Shown here piece after piece: positions 1-9,032 of a DNA stretch of 64,000 nucleotides (position 1 is its first letter; every line of letters begins with the position of its first letter). The stretch is from Nothophaeocryptopus gaeumannii (Eukaryota; Ascomycota; Dothideomycetes; Mycosphaerellales; Mycosphaerellaceae). Location: contig JASISA010000025.1 of assembly GCA_031771865.1 (NCBI GenBank), positions 62,001-126,000 of the forward strand, given 5' to 3'. The notes beneath the pieces are model-generated. The model made no database searches, was not told the origin of the DNA, and saw only the letters and a program-made list of their open reading frames with translations. The position numbers and the translations under genes are program-made.

Positions 1-879
1 CTCATTGACGAGGCCATGAGCCGGGCTGAGCCCTCGTCCTACCAGTCTACACCTTCTTCAGGCTGGCCTGTGTTGCTTTCTGCTACTGGGTAGTCTCCCC
101 TTGCATCCTCCGCCCTGTTCTTCTTCTCCCTCTTGTCTTCCCCTCCTCTTCTTCGACACAACACCGCATTCCTACAAGCCTCTAAACAGTACACACATCG
201 CGAACAAACACCACCACACCACTCGCCATGTCGCAATACGCCATCATCCAAGTACCAACGCGATCGGAGAATGGTACGTTCAAGCATTCCACAATCATCC
301 GGTGTCCTCACTTTTGTTACCTTCGAACTCCACCATCACATTTCCCATCCCGTCTGGCAGCTTTCCCTCCACACTCCTCGCCCATCACCTCGTGATACGA
401 CAAGGCTCGCCAGGACATCGAAGAGGCGCCTTCCTCGTACTGCAAATCCGGCACTCACATCTGCATCTGGGGCCAAGTCAGCATCTCCTTACATTTCCTA
501 CTGGTAGCTAAACGCCCGAGCGGAGTGCTCATCGACGCCAGAGACCCCATTCTTAGCCGCACGAGCCTGACGAAACTGGGTCATGGACGCACGCGGACTG
601 GCTGGACTTTACACACTGCTTTGACGATCTCTTCGACAATGGCATCCTCAAAAATGACCTGGCCGTTCCTGGATCTGTAACAGCTCACTCCCTCGTCACT
701 GTTCGTTGCATGGACAGCTCCTGTACCACCAGCTTTCTCAGCTCTCGGCTTCGCTGCAATTCTCAGTGTCGACCAGCTCAATGCTAACATCACTTTCAGT
801 AGTCTGCGACTACCACAAGCATCACGAAACGCCGGAACCCGTTTCCCTTCAGTCGGGGAGCAAATGCATCCACACGCCA
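1..879. other. Gene-poor, apparently decayed stretch
   Basis: No intact gene is visible. A start codon at 228 in good context (ccATGT) opens 16 codons before a perfect GT donor (GTACGT at about 273), as if this were an old first exon. No continuation holds a frame for long. Short proline- and serine-rich open stretches on both strands look like chance openings. The segment leads directly into the MAP-kinase relic that starts near 880, so part of it may be that relic's eroded 5' half; I cannot align it. Confidence 0.4.
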
Positions 880-1230
880 AGACTTCGGGTAGCGGGGAGT
901 GCTCTTGACTGAGCCGCTACTATAACAGGGAAACGAGGAAGAGACATGGTACGGTACTTGCACGGACATTGGCGATGGCACTCGTGCTAGAGCTGCATAT
1001 GCGCGAGAGATGGTGAACCAGTTTCCCATCATCACCGAGCTGCTGGGTACTCCGCCAGATGATGTTATCTCCACCATCTGCAGCGAGCATGTGAGTGTGA
1101 GAAAGGCTGTGGACAGTAACACGGAAGCTGACGGACTCTACGCAGACCCCCTGCTTCGTCCAGTCTCTCCTGAAACGAGAACGACAAACATTGAAGAACA
1201 AGGTCAAGACTGCTGATCCTCAGGGTATGT
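880..1230 (+). pseudogene. Hog1-type MAP-kinase relic A (C-lobe piece)
   Basis: This is a remnant of a stress-activated MAP kinase of the Hog1/p38 family. From 1010 the plus strand reads VNQFPIITELLGTPPDDVI, the αG-region block typical of fungal Hog1. After an intact-looking intron (about 1089-1152, GTGAGT donor, CTGAC branch point, GCAG acceptor) it resumes with FVQSL-KRERQTLKNK, again Hog1-like, up to a further GTATGT donor at about 1228. Upstream, 900-1010 keeps short nucleotide echoes of the RYY and DIW...CIFAEM segments, but with indels and a TAA stop. The last exon (AIDLLE onward) is not found. Gene identity rests on remembered family motifs; the break-up is seen directly. Confidence 0.6.
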
Positions 1231-1409
1231 GAGCGACCTGGTGCTACCTGATCCCCTTCCCGTGCTTTCCGAGCCATCTACCGCCGCTGCCGACTATGAA
1301 GCACTGCATGTATGACATTGATGCTGACTGCAATTCAGGTCTGGCTTCTCCGGCGGCTCCAGACGATGATGGCCTCGTGACAGAAAAGAGACCGGTCAGT
1401 CGCCATCTT

Positions 1410-1990
1410 GAAACGTCGGAATTCGTTGCGCGACGTCAGTCCTCGGCCATGTAATACCTGGTTCGAGCCATCCGGCCGCCCAGAAAACAATTCGTCCTGG
1501 ATCTTCGGCACTACGTTTGAGATTACGAGCAGCCTGTCCCCGCTCAAGTCTGGCTTGGTAGTGGAGGTCTTCTCTCCTGGAGAACATGTACATCGATAAG
1601 TGGCATTGAATTCCTTCCCCTGTCGAAGCATACGGGCTCTCAGCTTCACTGCTCTCAACACGATTCCACACCGCCATGTCTTCTGCTGACTTCTCAATCT
1701 TACAGTCACCGAACGGCTGTGGACAACCATTATGCCATCACCCTTGCCAAAGTCGCTTTCAGCATTCCCGTACTTTCCAAGCGGACGTACTAGGATTTGA
1801 AGCTGCTTAAACATCTCACCTGTTGGCCTGCTTGTCCCACCCATCAAGGTCTGCCGCAAGGTCATCTCAGACTTCTTCTAGCGCAACAAGAACGCCACTA
1901 GGGAGATCGCCGATGATGGTATGTTCTGTCGAAGCCGTGCAAACCTCTGTAGCCTGGAGCGCTTCAAGTACATTCCCATCGTGAAGTTAT
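1410..1990 (+). pseudogene. Hog1-type MAP-kinase relic B (N-lobe piece)
   Basis: This is a second Hog1-like remnant, placed downstream of a C-lobe piece, so the two are tandem copies or a scrambled gene. EFVARR at about 1421 followed by a GTCAGT donor-like site matches the usual Hog1 start. IFGTTFEITSS at about 1501 matches the beginning of exon 2. At about 1738-1820 the frame reads SIPVLSKRTY, then a TAG stop, then DLKLLKHL, the αC-helix region of Hog1. Similarity fades beyond about 1900, where only a weak KYI segment remains. In-frame stops and lost splice acceptors make it non-functional. The glycine loop and catalytic loop are not recognisable. Confidence 0.6.
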
Positions 1991-2274
1991 CGCTGGCGGT
2001 ATCAGTCAACTTCAGCTGGTGGAGGACTCCGAAGACTACTGCATGGCGTCTGCGTTACACCTCACGTCATTGCCTACGATTGTGGGTGAGGAGGGCGAGG
2101 AAGACTCCGGAGACTACCGCTGGTACGATGGCTCAAGTACGTAAACGCTATACAACTTATACAACCTCTGCTCTGCTCTCATCTCCTTGCTGCCTCTTGA
2201 GCCTGTTGGCTTTGCTGCTTCAAACACGACAGGTCTGCTTTTGTTGGAGAGAGGCGTATGTTGTCTTCTGGTCC

Positions 2275-2946
2275 CTACCATCCTGCTGTCTGGTGGCCCA
2301 ATCTCGCTCGGCAGATACCGCCGCCCGCCGCACGGAACCGCAAACCCAGGACACTCTCCACATCGACTTCGTGCTCGAGTGTAATGAATGCGTGGCTATA
2401 AGCACAGTGTTAGTCTCACTCGTCGAGAAAGGACGTCAGGAGATCTCACCGGACGCCTCGAGCCTGCGGGTGGCGGATCATCTCGCGGGAGATCTGGAAG
2501 ACCTCCACGCGGCCCAAACAAACCCACTCGACCTTCTCGCGGATCTCCATGGCGGTCTGGCGGCTGTGGAGGAACTCAAAGACGACGGTGCGGTGGAGAG
2601 CGCCTTGCGGGATGCGAATGACTGGCCGACGCCAGATTCGACCGTCGGTGCTGGGACCGTAGCTGTCGGGGTAGGCTGTGAAGGAATTGGTCAATGGGGC
2701 CTGTTCAGGGAAGGAGAGGAGCGTAAGACGTACACATTGTTGCTTATGATAATGTTGAAGGTGCTGCTGTCGCGGTCTGCTCTCGAGGTGCTGCTGTTGC
2801 TCTGCTGCTTTCGAAGACGCTTTTAAAGGCTTGGTTGCTGTTGTTGACGCTGGGAGTGTTGCTGTTGCTGTGTTTGTGCTGTTTCTTCGCTTGTCAGTTA
2901 TGTGCGGCACTCGGTCAGGGTAAAGCAACCTACTTTCAATGATCAT
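2275..2946 (-). CDS. Unrecognised protein, two exons
   Basis: The gene is read as exon 1 at 2946-2450 and exon 2 at 2395-2275, giving about 205 residues. The 54-nt intron (2396-2449) has a GTGAG donor, a textbook GACTAAC branch site and a TATAG acceptor, and the frame is kept across it. The first 80 residues are low-complexity (Thr/Ala/Gln-rich). The second half is well mixed and looks structured, with segments such as TDGRIWRRPVIRIPQGALHR, EIREKVEWVCLGRVE and HAFITLEHEVDVES. No domain, signal peptide or membrane segment is recognised. The start is uncertain because the frame is open further upstream to 3045. The clean intron is the main reason to call it a gene. Confidence 0.4.
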
Positions 2947-3870
2947 GCGTTGCTGCAGCCGGTAGAGAATTGACCAAAAGACCGTTGAACTTGATACGAC
3001 CCCTGCACATGCGTGAGGCTCCTCAGACGTCAAGCAAACAAGCACTGACCAGCCACTCCGTCTCCAAAAAGCTCGCCGCGCTTCAGAACCTTCCTCTCCA
3101 GAACATCAGTCAGTATCGATCAACTTCTGTTGGCCGTTCTTAACTACACGGAGCCAACGGCACTGGATCTGGAGCTCGTTCCTCTTCATAACGACGCTCC
3201 ATTCTGCAGCAATACGTCTGCAGTGTCGAAGATCAACATCGCAGTTCAAAGACATCAAGACGCTTGACACCTCCACGTGTTCTTGGTTTCAAACATTGCG
3301 TACATTTATTAACAGCACTTGTGCATCCCCACTGGGCTTGGTCTGACCTTTCTTCTTTTGTGTGGTCACGGCAAGGTCTCAGCTAGGTACAAGTGGTAGT
3401 GAACAGTCGAGTGCGGTCTTAGTTGCCGACTTTGACTAGTGCTGGAGATCAACTTGCAAGCTATCACGACGGGGCAATCGAATTTACTTGTCCTTGTCTT
3501 GGAGCTTTGCATACATCTCTTCATAGCTAGATAGCCTTCAATCAACTTTTCTCGAGCCTTGTCCTTCCCCTTCAGCAACTCTCGCAGCCTTGACACTGTT
3601 CCCCAATGTCCAAACGCGCTCCCCCGGGTGCCAGATCCCTTGAAAGTTGCGTCAGGCAGGAGCGACGTCTATTGCCATTCGCGTCTTACGACTGCTGAAT
3701 CTTCTGCCAACCGTCAAAAGCCACATTGGCGGAAGGTGGAAAGGGTAATGTCTGGTTCTGAACGAAAATTTAGCAAAAAGGTTCGCGTTCCCACCACTCC
3801 TCTCTGCAAAGCTCTCGTACATCTCAAGGTATGTTCAATACCATGACTCTACATCTGAGCCAGTGTGCCC
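2947..3870. other. No gene seen
   Basis: Only short open stretches without domain-like content or convincing splice pairs are present. A plus-strand frame from 3559 to 3846 is open but reads as random sequence. Confidence 0.4.
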
Positions 3871-4561
3871 TCAATCGTCAGCGAAACGCATTCGCTCCCT
3901 GCCCTTTCTGTCACTCTCCAGCTCACCCAAAAGCCATCTTCTCTCGTTCCCGACAAAGAAGTACGCCCTAAACTCCTCACTCGGCCAGAAATCGTACATC
4001 CTCGCGTCATCAAGCACACTCTCAGGCCTTCCCAGCGAGAAGCATTGCCCAAAGAACAGAGTAACATGCTCCTCCACCGCTCTTGCGAGATACTGCCATT
4101 GCGATCCATGCACTTCCTAGCATCCCTCGCTCTCATCCACGTCCCATCGTCCAGTTTCTTTGGCCTTGCTCACAGCCCTTTCGTACTCCATCTTGCCTCC
4201 AAATGCGTGCACCATTTCGTGCAGGAATTTCTGTACTACTTCCAGGACGTGACTGTGATCTGCTGCAGCGATGGAGATCATTAAGGAACCGTGGTCTTGC
4301 CATTCGCATGTACCGCCGTAGCTGTTGTTCAGGAGATCGCTTGTCAGAGGATATGGTGGTGGTGGCGGATAACGTGCCGGCGAAGAAGGTTTGATCGAGA
4401 CATTCGAGGATGTTGGTACGGTCTTTGGGCGTGAGCGATTGGCACTTATTCAATGTGAAGCAGACTTCCAAGAGGTGCTTCCGGTAGTCTTTCCTATCCT
4501 TTCGTGCGTTTCTCCTCGTCTCCAACGATATGGCCGCCGGTTCGTACAAAGAAGTGAGCAT
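3871..4561 (-). CDS. SprT-like zinc metalloprotease family protein
   Basis: Three exons are inferred: 4561-4374, 4321-4174 and 4116-3871, about 193 residues. Intron 1 is 52 nt (GTTATC donor, CTGAC branch, CAG acceptor). Intron 2 is 57 nt (GTGAGC donor, CTAG acceptor); it removes an in-frame TAG and restores one frame. The protein shows an opening helix (ILECLDQTFFAGT), a zinc-binding FLHEMVHAFGGK (HExxH) and a downstream HGSQWQYLARAVEEH that supplies the third histidine, the layout of SprT/Spartan-like domains. It lacks the C-terminal zinc ribbon and repeat domains of full Spartan, so DNA-protein crosslink repair is possible but unproven. A similar protein lies at 49405-50199. An upstream exon is possible because an AG precedes the chosen ATG. 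If intron 2 is not spliced, this is a pseudogene. Confidence 0.55.
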
Positions 4562-5506
4562 CTGGCAGACAGGCTCCCGCGGAGCGTCGAGAACGTACCT
4601 CTTCGCGGCGGTGTTCGGTCGCGTTGGGAGGGAAGGGTGTTCTTCTTCTGATCCCGCCGGAGGCTCGTCGTGGAGTGTTCAGTATGGTGGCGATTGGTGC
4701 GGTAGCTGTCTGATGTCTTGAGAAGCGGCGAACAGCAAGCAAAGACTGACGGGTGGTGGGTATGAGCGTGTGGCGGGCGAAGCGAACGAGGATATGGTCT
4801 GATGAGATTTTGAGCGACGACTTGGTGCGGCGAGAATGTTCGAAGACGAGATGGTTGGCAGTAGCTCGCGACATGCAGGAGGGCTTGATCGTGGCACAAC
4901 AAGAGGACGATGGACCTGGTGCGGACGATCCGACCAAGTGACGGACGAGCAGCGCGCCGCCAACGTCTTCAAGCCAAGGCGATGAGAGGATTCTCTTCTC
5001 CAAGCGACTGCAACAGCAGCGACATGATCAAAAGATGTGGGTTGTGCCCCTCACTGACTTCCAGACCGCCATTAAAAGGACGGCTGGGTATAGATAGGAA
5101 GGGGCTGCCTCAAGGGCATTGATCTTCGCTGCGAGTTCAGATCCAAAGCGTACGAGGAACGCAGTGGCATGGATGACCCGAGCGGGCGGCATGTGCGGAG
5201 CACTAGCTATGTACTAACTACATAGCTAACTATGAAAAAGAAGAAGGAAACATTTTGGAGGAAGCGAGAGCAGCACGAAGTTTTAATCTTTCGTGGGTGG
5301 CCCAAGCGCGCACATGGTCTAGCGTGCTGGGTTGTCGTCGCACAGGACTGAAGCTCCCACAAGTCGACTGGCCAGGCAGAGCAGAGTGATGGTCTGAGGG
5401 TCTGCGAAGTGATATTCGCAGGTCTCGCATCGCTGATACACGCTCACACCTCATCCGCATCACTAGAATCGTCAAACCAAAGCCAATACCATCTCAGACA
5501 GCCACA
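4562..5506. other. No gene supported
   Basis: A minus-strand frame at 5003-4494 is open for 169 codons, but it is Ser/Arg-rich and overlaps the 5' exon of the SprT-like gene in another frame. I treat it as promoter or leader sequence. The rest shows no domain-like content. Confidence 0.35.
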
Positions 5507-5971
5507 ATGCAGAACAAACTGCTCATGAGGACTGTCACTTCCGTGTTTGATACGGAGAGTGGGTGCGTTCATTGTCACCATTCGTAGGCGAGAGTCAACC
5601 TGAGGGGCTTCACATGAATTGAATCCTTCATTAATCCTTCACTGCATGCCAAACATCGAACCCCGTCTCGCGTCTCACCCGCTTTATCTTGTTGAACAGA
5701 TCAGAGCGGATACGACCTTGAGCAAGCGTGGCGCAGAATAACCCGCATCTGGGCTCATTCATCTTCCTCTGCAGTCTTGGAGCCATCGCCCCATGAAAGA
5801 ATTGAATCCGAAGAAAAGCAGCTTCGGCTGCCTATACGAAGGCTTGAACAAACAACAGACATCAAAGCTCGAAGACACAGGCAGACTCATTCCACCACTT
5901 GGCGAGAGCAAGACCGAAGTCCGCGTATCTCCCCTCCTGACCTCGCAGCTACTCGATGGCAATTTACGTAG
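5507..5971 (+). CDS. Possible two-exon hypothetical gene
   Basis: An ATG in good context (cacaATGC) at 5507 opens MQNKLLMRTVTSVFDTE. A GTGGGT donor at 5559 and an acceptor ending GTTGAACAG at 5699 join it to an open frame to 5971, for about 107 residues (QSGYDLEQAWRRITRIW and onward). No domain is recognised. A different frame at 5793-6005 (LNPKKSSFGCLYEGLNKQQ) also looks protein-like, so this locus may be a decayed gene or need a further intron. This is a weak call resting only on splice signals and frame. Confidence 0.2.
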
Positions 5972-6035
5972 ACTGACCTTAGGCACAGAAAGTCTCCCAA
6001 CTTGAGCTTGTGGCGACAAAGGTATTGCTTCGCTG

Positions 6036-6620
6036 TCACTCGTAGCCACCCGTAAGAGCCCAATGCTCTCCCATAGCCGTAATCACAAGCTCCTCCGCCA
6101 CCCAGTCACTCCACTGATTAGAGACCATTTGGATATCCTCCAGATCCAGATCATTCTCGCCCCGCTCGGAGAACGGTAGCGCCTCATTTCAAAATGCCAG
6201 AAACCGTGGCAGCACATGCTCTCTCTTCCATGCTGGCTCATGACGGCAAATGTCAGCTTTGAGTCCTTGTAGGGCAGGTAAGCACCACGTACAGAGTATC
6301 GTTAGGAATATTCTTCTGCTTCCCCGTTCGCCTCAGGGCGCTTGTGATTGATGTTGCAGCCGGGGAGCCAGTCGAGATCTACGCTGAAGTACTCTCTGAA
6401 ACACATGCGTTGTATCGATTCGCGTCGCTCAATAGCTTCCCAACTGGCCACCTTCCATCCCGAAACTCTGTTTGAAGGCCCATCTAGCTTAGGGATGCGT
6501 AGGACTTGGCGATGGATCATGTTCCACCTTTCCGCATCTACTCATATCGAAAGCCATCCAAGAAATGAGACTTTTCTCCAGGCATACGCTCTCCGGCATG
6601 TAGTCTCTGTCCACGAGTCA
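6036..6620 (-). pseudogene. Decayed unknown gene with a nonsense codon
   Basis: Two protein-like blocks on the minus strand seem to belong together. The 5' block (6520-6302) reads SGWKVASWEAIERRESIQ and FSVDLDWLPGCNINHKRP. The 3' block (about 6260-6036) reads EPAWKREHVLPRFLAF, then TGA at 6191-6189, then NEALPFSERGENDLDLED and WVAEELVITAMGEHWAL to a natural stop. The TGA sits where a tryptophan (TGG) would fit. A possible intron with a CCTAAC branch site separates the blocks. No family is recognised. The single nonsense codon in an otherwise smooth frame suggests recent loss, or an intron boundary I have not found. Confidence 0.35.
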
Positions 6621-7199
6621 GCGCGCGTGGTGTTCAAAGATAAGCCAGAGATTGACAGTCCAAAGAACAGCATGATCAAGGGGGTGGCAACTCCACTTGA
6701 GGAGGCTCAATCTCGATCATGGACAACGCCAAACGCAGAGCGGAGATCGATTTGGGGAGCAGAGTCATTGCGTAGTCTGCAAATCTGGTAACTGCTAGCT
6801 GCTATTGACGCAAGTCGAAGGCACCGATGTGGTTTCATATGATAGCAATCGATATTGCGCAGCAGTTTGGTTACGTGCCGCCATTCACGTGTTTGTACAG
6901 GCCATGCTTTCTGCTTGGTTCTTATTGGCTGTCCAGCAGAAATCGACTCTGTGTATTATGGTGCTTAAAGACAGCTGATAGTTTCGTAGGCCAGAAGGCA
7001 GAAAAGACCCGGGAATTGACGTGTGTATAGGTCTTCTACCACTCATCTGCTCCGGATGATCATCCGCGCTCCAACGAATATACTTCATCTCCACCCTCAC
7101 ACCCTTCTTTGCGCTCGCTACCCTATCCTTCGCCCAAGGCCGCTTATCCCGATTCCTTACATTCCCCTCATCAACACCTAGATGACCCACGTCAACATA
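6621..7199. other. No gene seen
   Basis: Short open frames on both strands have no domain-like content. The right end is probably the 3' untranslated region of the ING-family gene. Confidence 0.35.
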
Positions 7200-8525
7200 C
7201 TACGACTTGGTAATCTTGATCTTGTTCTTCGGAAGGGCCCTACACTCCGGACAAAGCCATTCACCCGTCGGCTCCTCCGAGACTCCGACGCACTTGTAGT
7301 GGAACCACTGGTACGGACAGTTGTCGTTGTCGCAACCGACCATGTCGCCGTAGCTCACCTTATGACAGATACAGTACGGAGTCTCGTCATCGCCGTCGTC
7401 TTCTTCTCTATCACCCGCGCCATCAGCTTGACTTCGTTGAATGGAAGATGGCGTAGGAGATGTGGACTCAGCGTCTGAGTCGTCGGAGACAGACGCATTC
7501 GTGGATGGTGTGGCTCGGTCGCGAGCGAGTTGTCGACGGCGGTCCTTCTTGTTGCCACTCGGGCGTGAGCGGCCGCTCTTTTTAGATGGTGGAGGTGCAA
7601 TCTTCTTGTTGTGAGGAGCAGGTACGGCCTTCTTGGGATGTGCGGCTGGGCGTGATGGCTGTGCTGATCCGGCTCTGGACGATGCAGCTGCGGTTGGGCC
7701 AGGAGTGCCAGCCTTCGGCGTGCCAGGGCCGAGGGATGACTGCCTAAGACTGCTCGAGCCTGGCAATGGTATCGGGCCGTTCAGTTTCCTACGCTTGTTC
7801 GCATCGGTGCTACCCTCGCGCTGGCTGCGTGCAGCGGTGGTAGGAGTCTGGTTGCCTGAGGCGGCAGATCGTGCAGCGTTCTGAGCGAGGCGCATTTGGG
7901 CAGCATTCGCGGCGTTGATGGCAACATTTGGAGCGCCTCCAGAAGATCCTATGTTTCCTGAGACGACCTGAAGTGGCTGCCCGGGAGCCAAAGCTGCTCC
8001 TGCTGCGGCGACAGGGGCGTTGACGCCTGTTGCAGTAGCGCTGCCGTTCACGAGGCTAGGACCATTCCAGTCGGAGGGGAAATGCTCGGTCTGCATGAGA
8101 CCCTTGATACCGACGTCGAAACGCCTGACCTGGCGATCGAGAATTTTGGCCATCTTTTCGGAGAGTGCGCTCTTCTCAGCCTGTAGGATTTCGCACTGAT
8201 CGTAGCAGTCCATGATTGTCTTGGAAAAGTCGTCTTCTTTCGGGTTCTTGACATGACCGCCGTTTACTCGTACCCATTTTTGCAGGGCGGCGTCTCGTTT
8301 TTGGATCTGTTCCTTGTAGGCGGATATGCGCAGGTCTTTGGCTTGTATTTCTTCAAGCAGATGCGTAATCTCAGCCGGGATATTGGCCACTGTAGCAGTG
8401 TTGTCAGTGAGATGTCCTCAAATTTTACTCGTGACGGTGGCGCCTCCATTAGGCTTGTCTCGAATATGCATACCATCATGTACGAACTGCTCGAGCACCG
8501 AAGCGGCGTCTTCTGGTTGCGCCAT
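7200..8525 (-). CDS. ING-family PHD-finger protein (Yng2/ING type)
   Basis: This is a chromatin reader of the ING family, nearest in layout to yeast Yng2, a NuA4 histone acetyltransferase subunit. Exon 1 is 8525-8474 and exon 2 is 8389-7200, giving 413 residues. The 84-nt intron has a GTATGC donor, a CTGAC branch and a CAG acceptor. The N-terminal ING helical domain (residues about 8-110, IPAEITHLLEEIQAKDLRI) is followed by a long Ala/Ser/Pro-rich basic linker. The C-terminal PHD finger carries the C4HC3 set: YCICHKVSYGDMVGCDNDNC, WFHYKCVGV, WLCPEC. Such fingers bind histone H3 methylated at lysine 4. Family knowledge places it in a nuclear acetyltransferase complex; an Rpd3/Pho23-type assignment is also possible. 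It is divergent from a Hos2-type deacetylase gene. Confidence 0.93.
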
Positions 8526-9032
8526 GCTGCCCATCGTAGGCAGGCGCAGGGGTTTTCGGGGAAAGCGCGCCGTCTGTACTGCGTTTCGGAAGTCGCGAAG
8601 CTGAGGAGTAGTCGCATATACTGAGCTCAGTAATATTGCGTGGTGTATTTAATGGAAGAGGCGTTGCGGTATGAGTGTCTGATGGACAGAGATTCATATG
8701 CAAGCCGTGAAGTTGAGACTGAGCCCAGGGTCGAAGGTCGGCAGTGGCGCTGATCGGTCCCGCTTTCCCCACGGCCGGCTAGAGACGAGACTGGCGATCT
8801 TCCCGCCGAGCCGCAAGATCTCCCGGGAAGTGCCAGGGCCAGCCTTCTTGAACTCCAACTCTTCCGCGAACATGGCCTCGAAAACACTCACTCCCACCCT
8901 CCCAGCACCTTCCGAACCCAGCAAACCACTTGACTACTACGCCACACGATACGCGACCATATGCGATAGCTGTCTGATAGCACCTCCCTCCCCCGAAAAG
9001 ACGCCTGCAAGCGGGCAGCATGCGCGAGTGGC
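8526..9032. promoter_or_regulatory. Divergent promoter between ING and HDAC genes
   Basis: About 500 bp separates the start of the ING-family gene (minus) from the first ATG used for the deacetylase gene (plus). It must hold both promoters. An ATG at 8872 (ATGGCCTCG) is open only until 9075 in another frame, so it could be an upstream reading frame or an unspliced first exon of the deacetylase. No clear TATA box is visible. Confidence 0.5.

Noticed and set aside
1455..1475. tRNA B-box-like GGTTCGAGCC
   Set aside because: No A box, acceptor stem or cloverleaf around it, and it lies within the kinase relic. No tRNA or rRNA gene was seen in the window by eye.
228..2130. Possible V-ATPase subunit C fragments around 300-420 and 1960-2130
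   Set aside because: A few words in translation recall the family, but the matches are short, broken by frame changes and mixed with the Hog1-like relics. Not enough to annotate.
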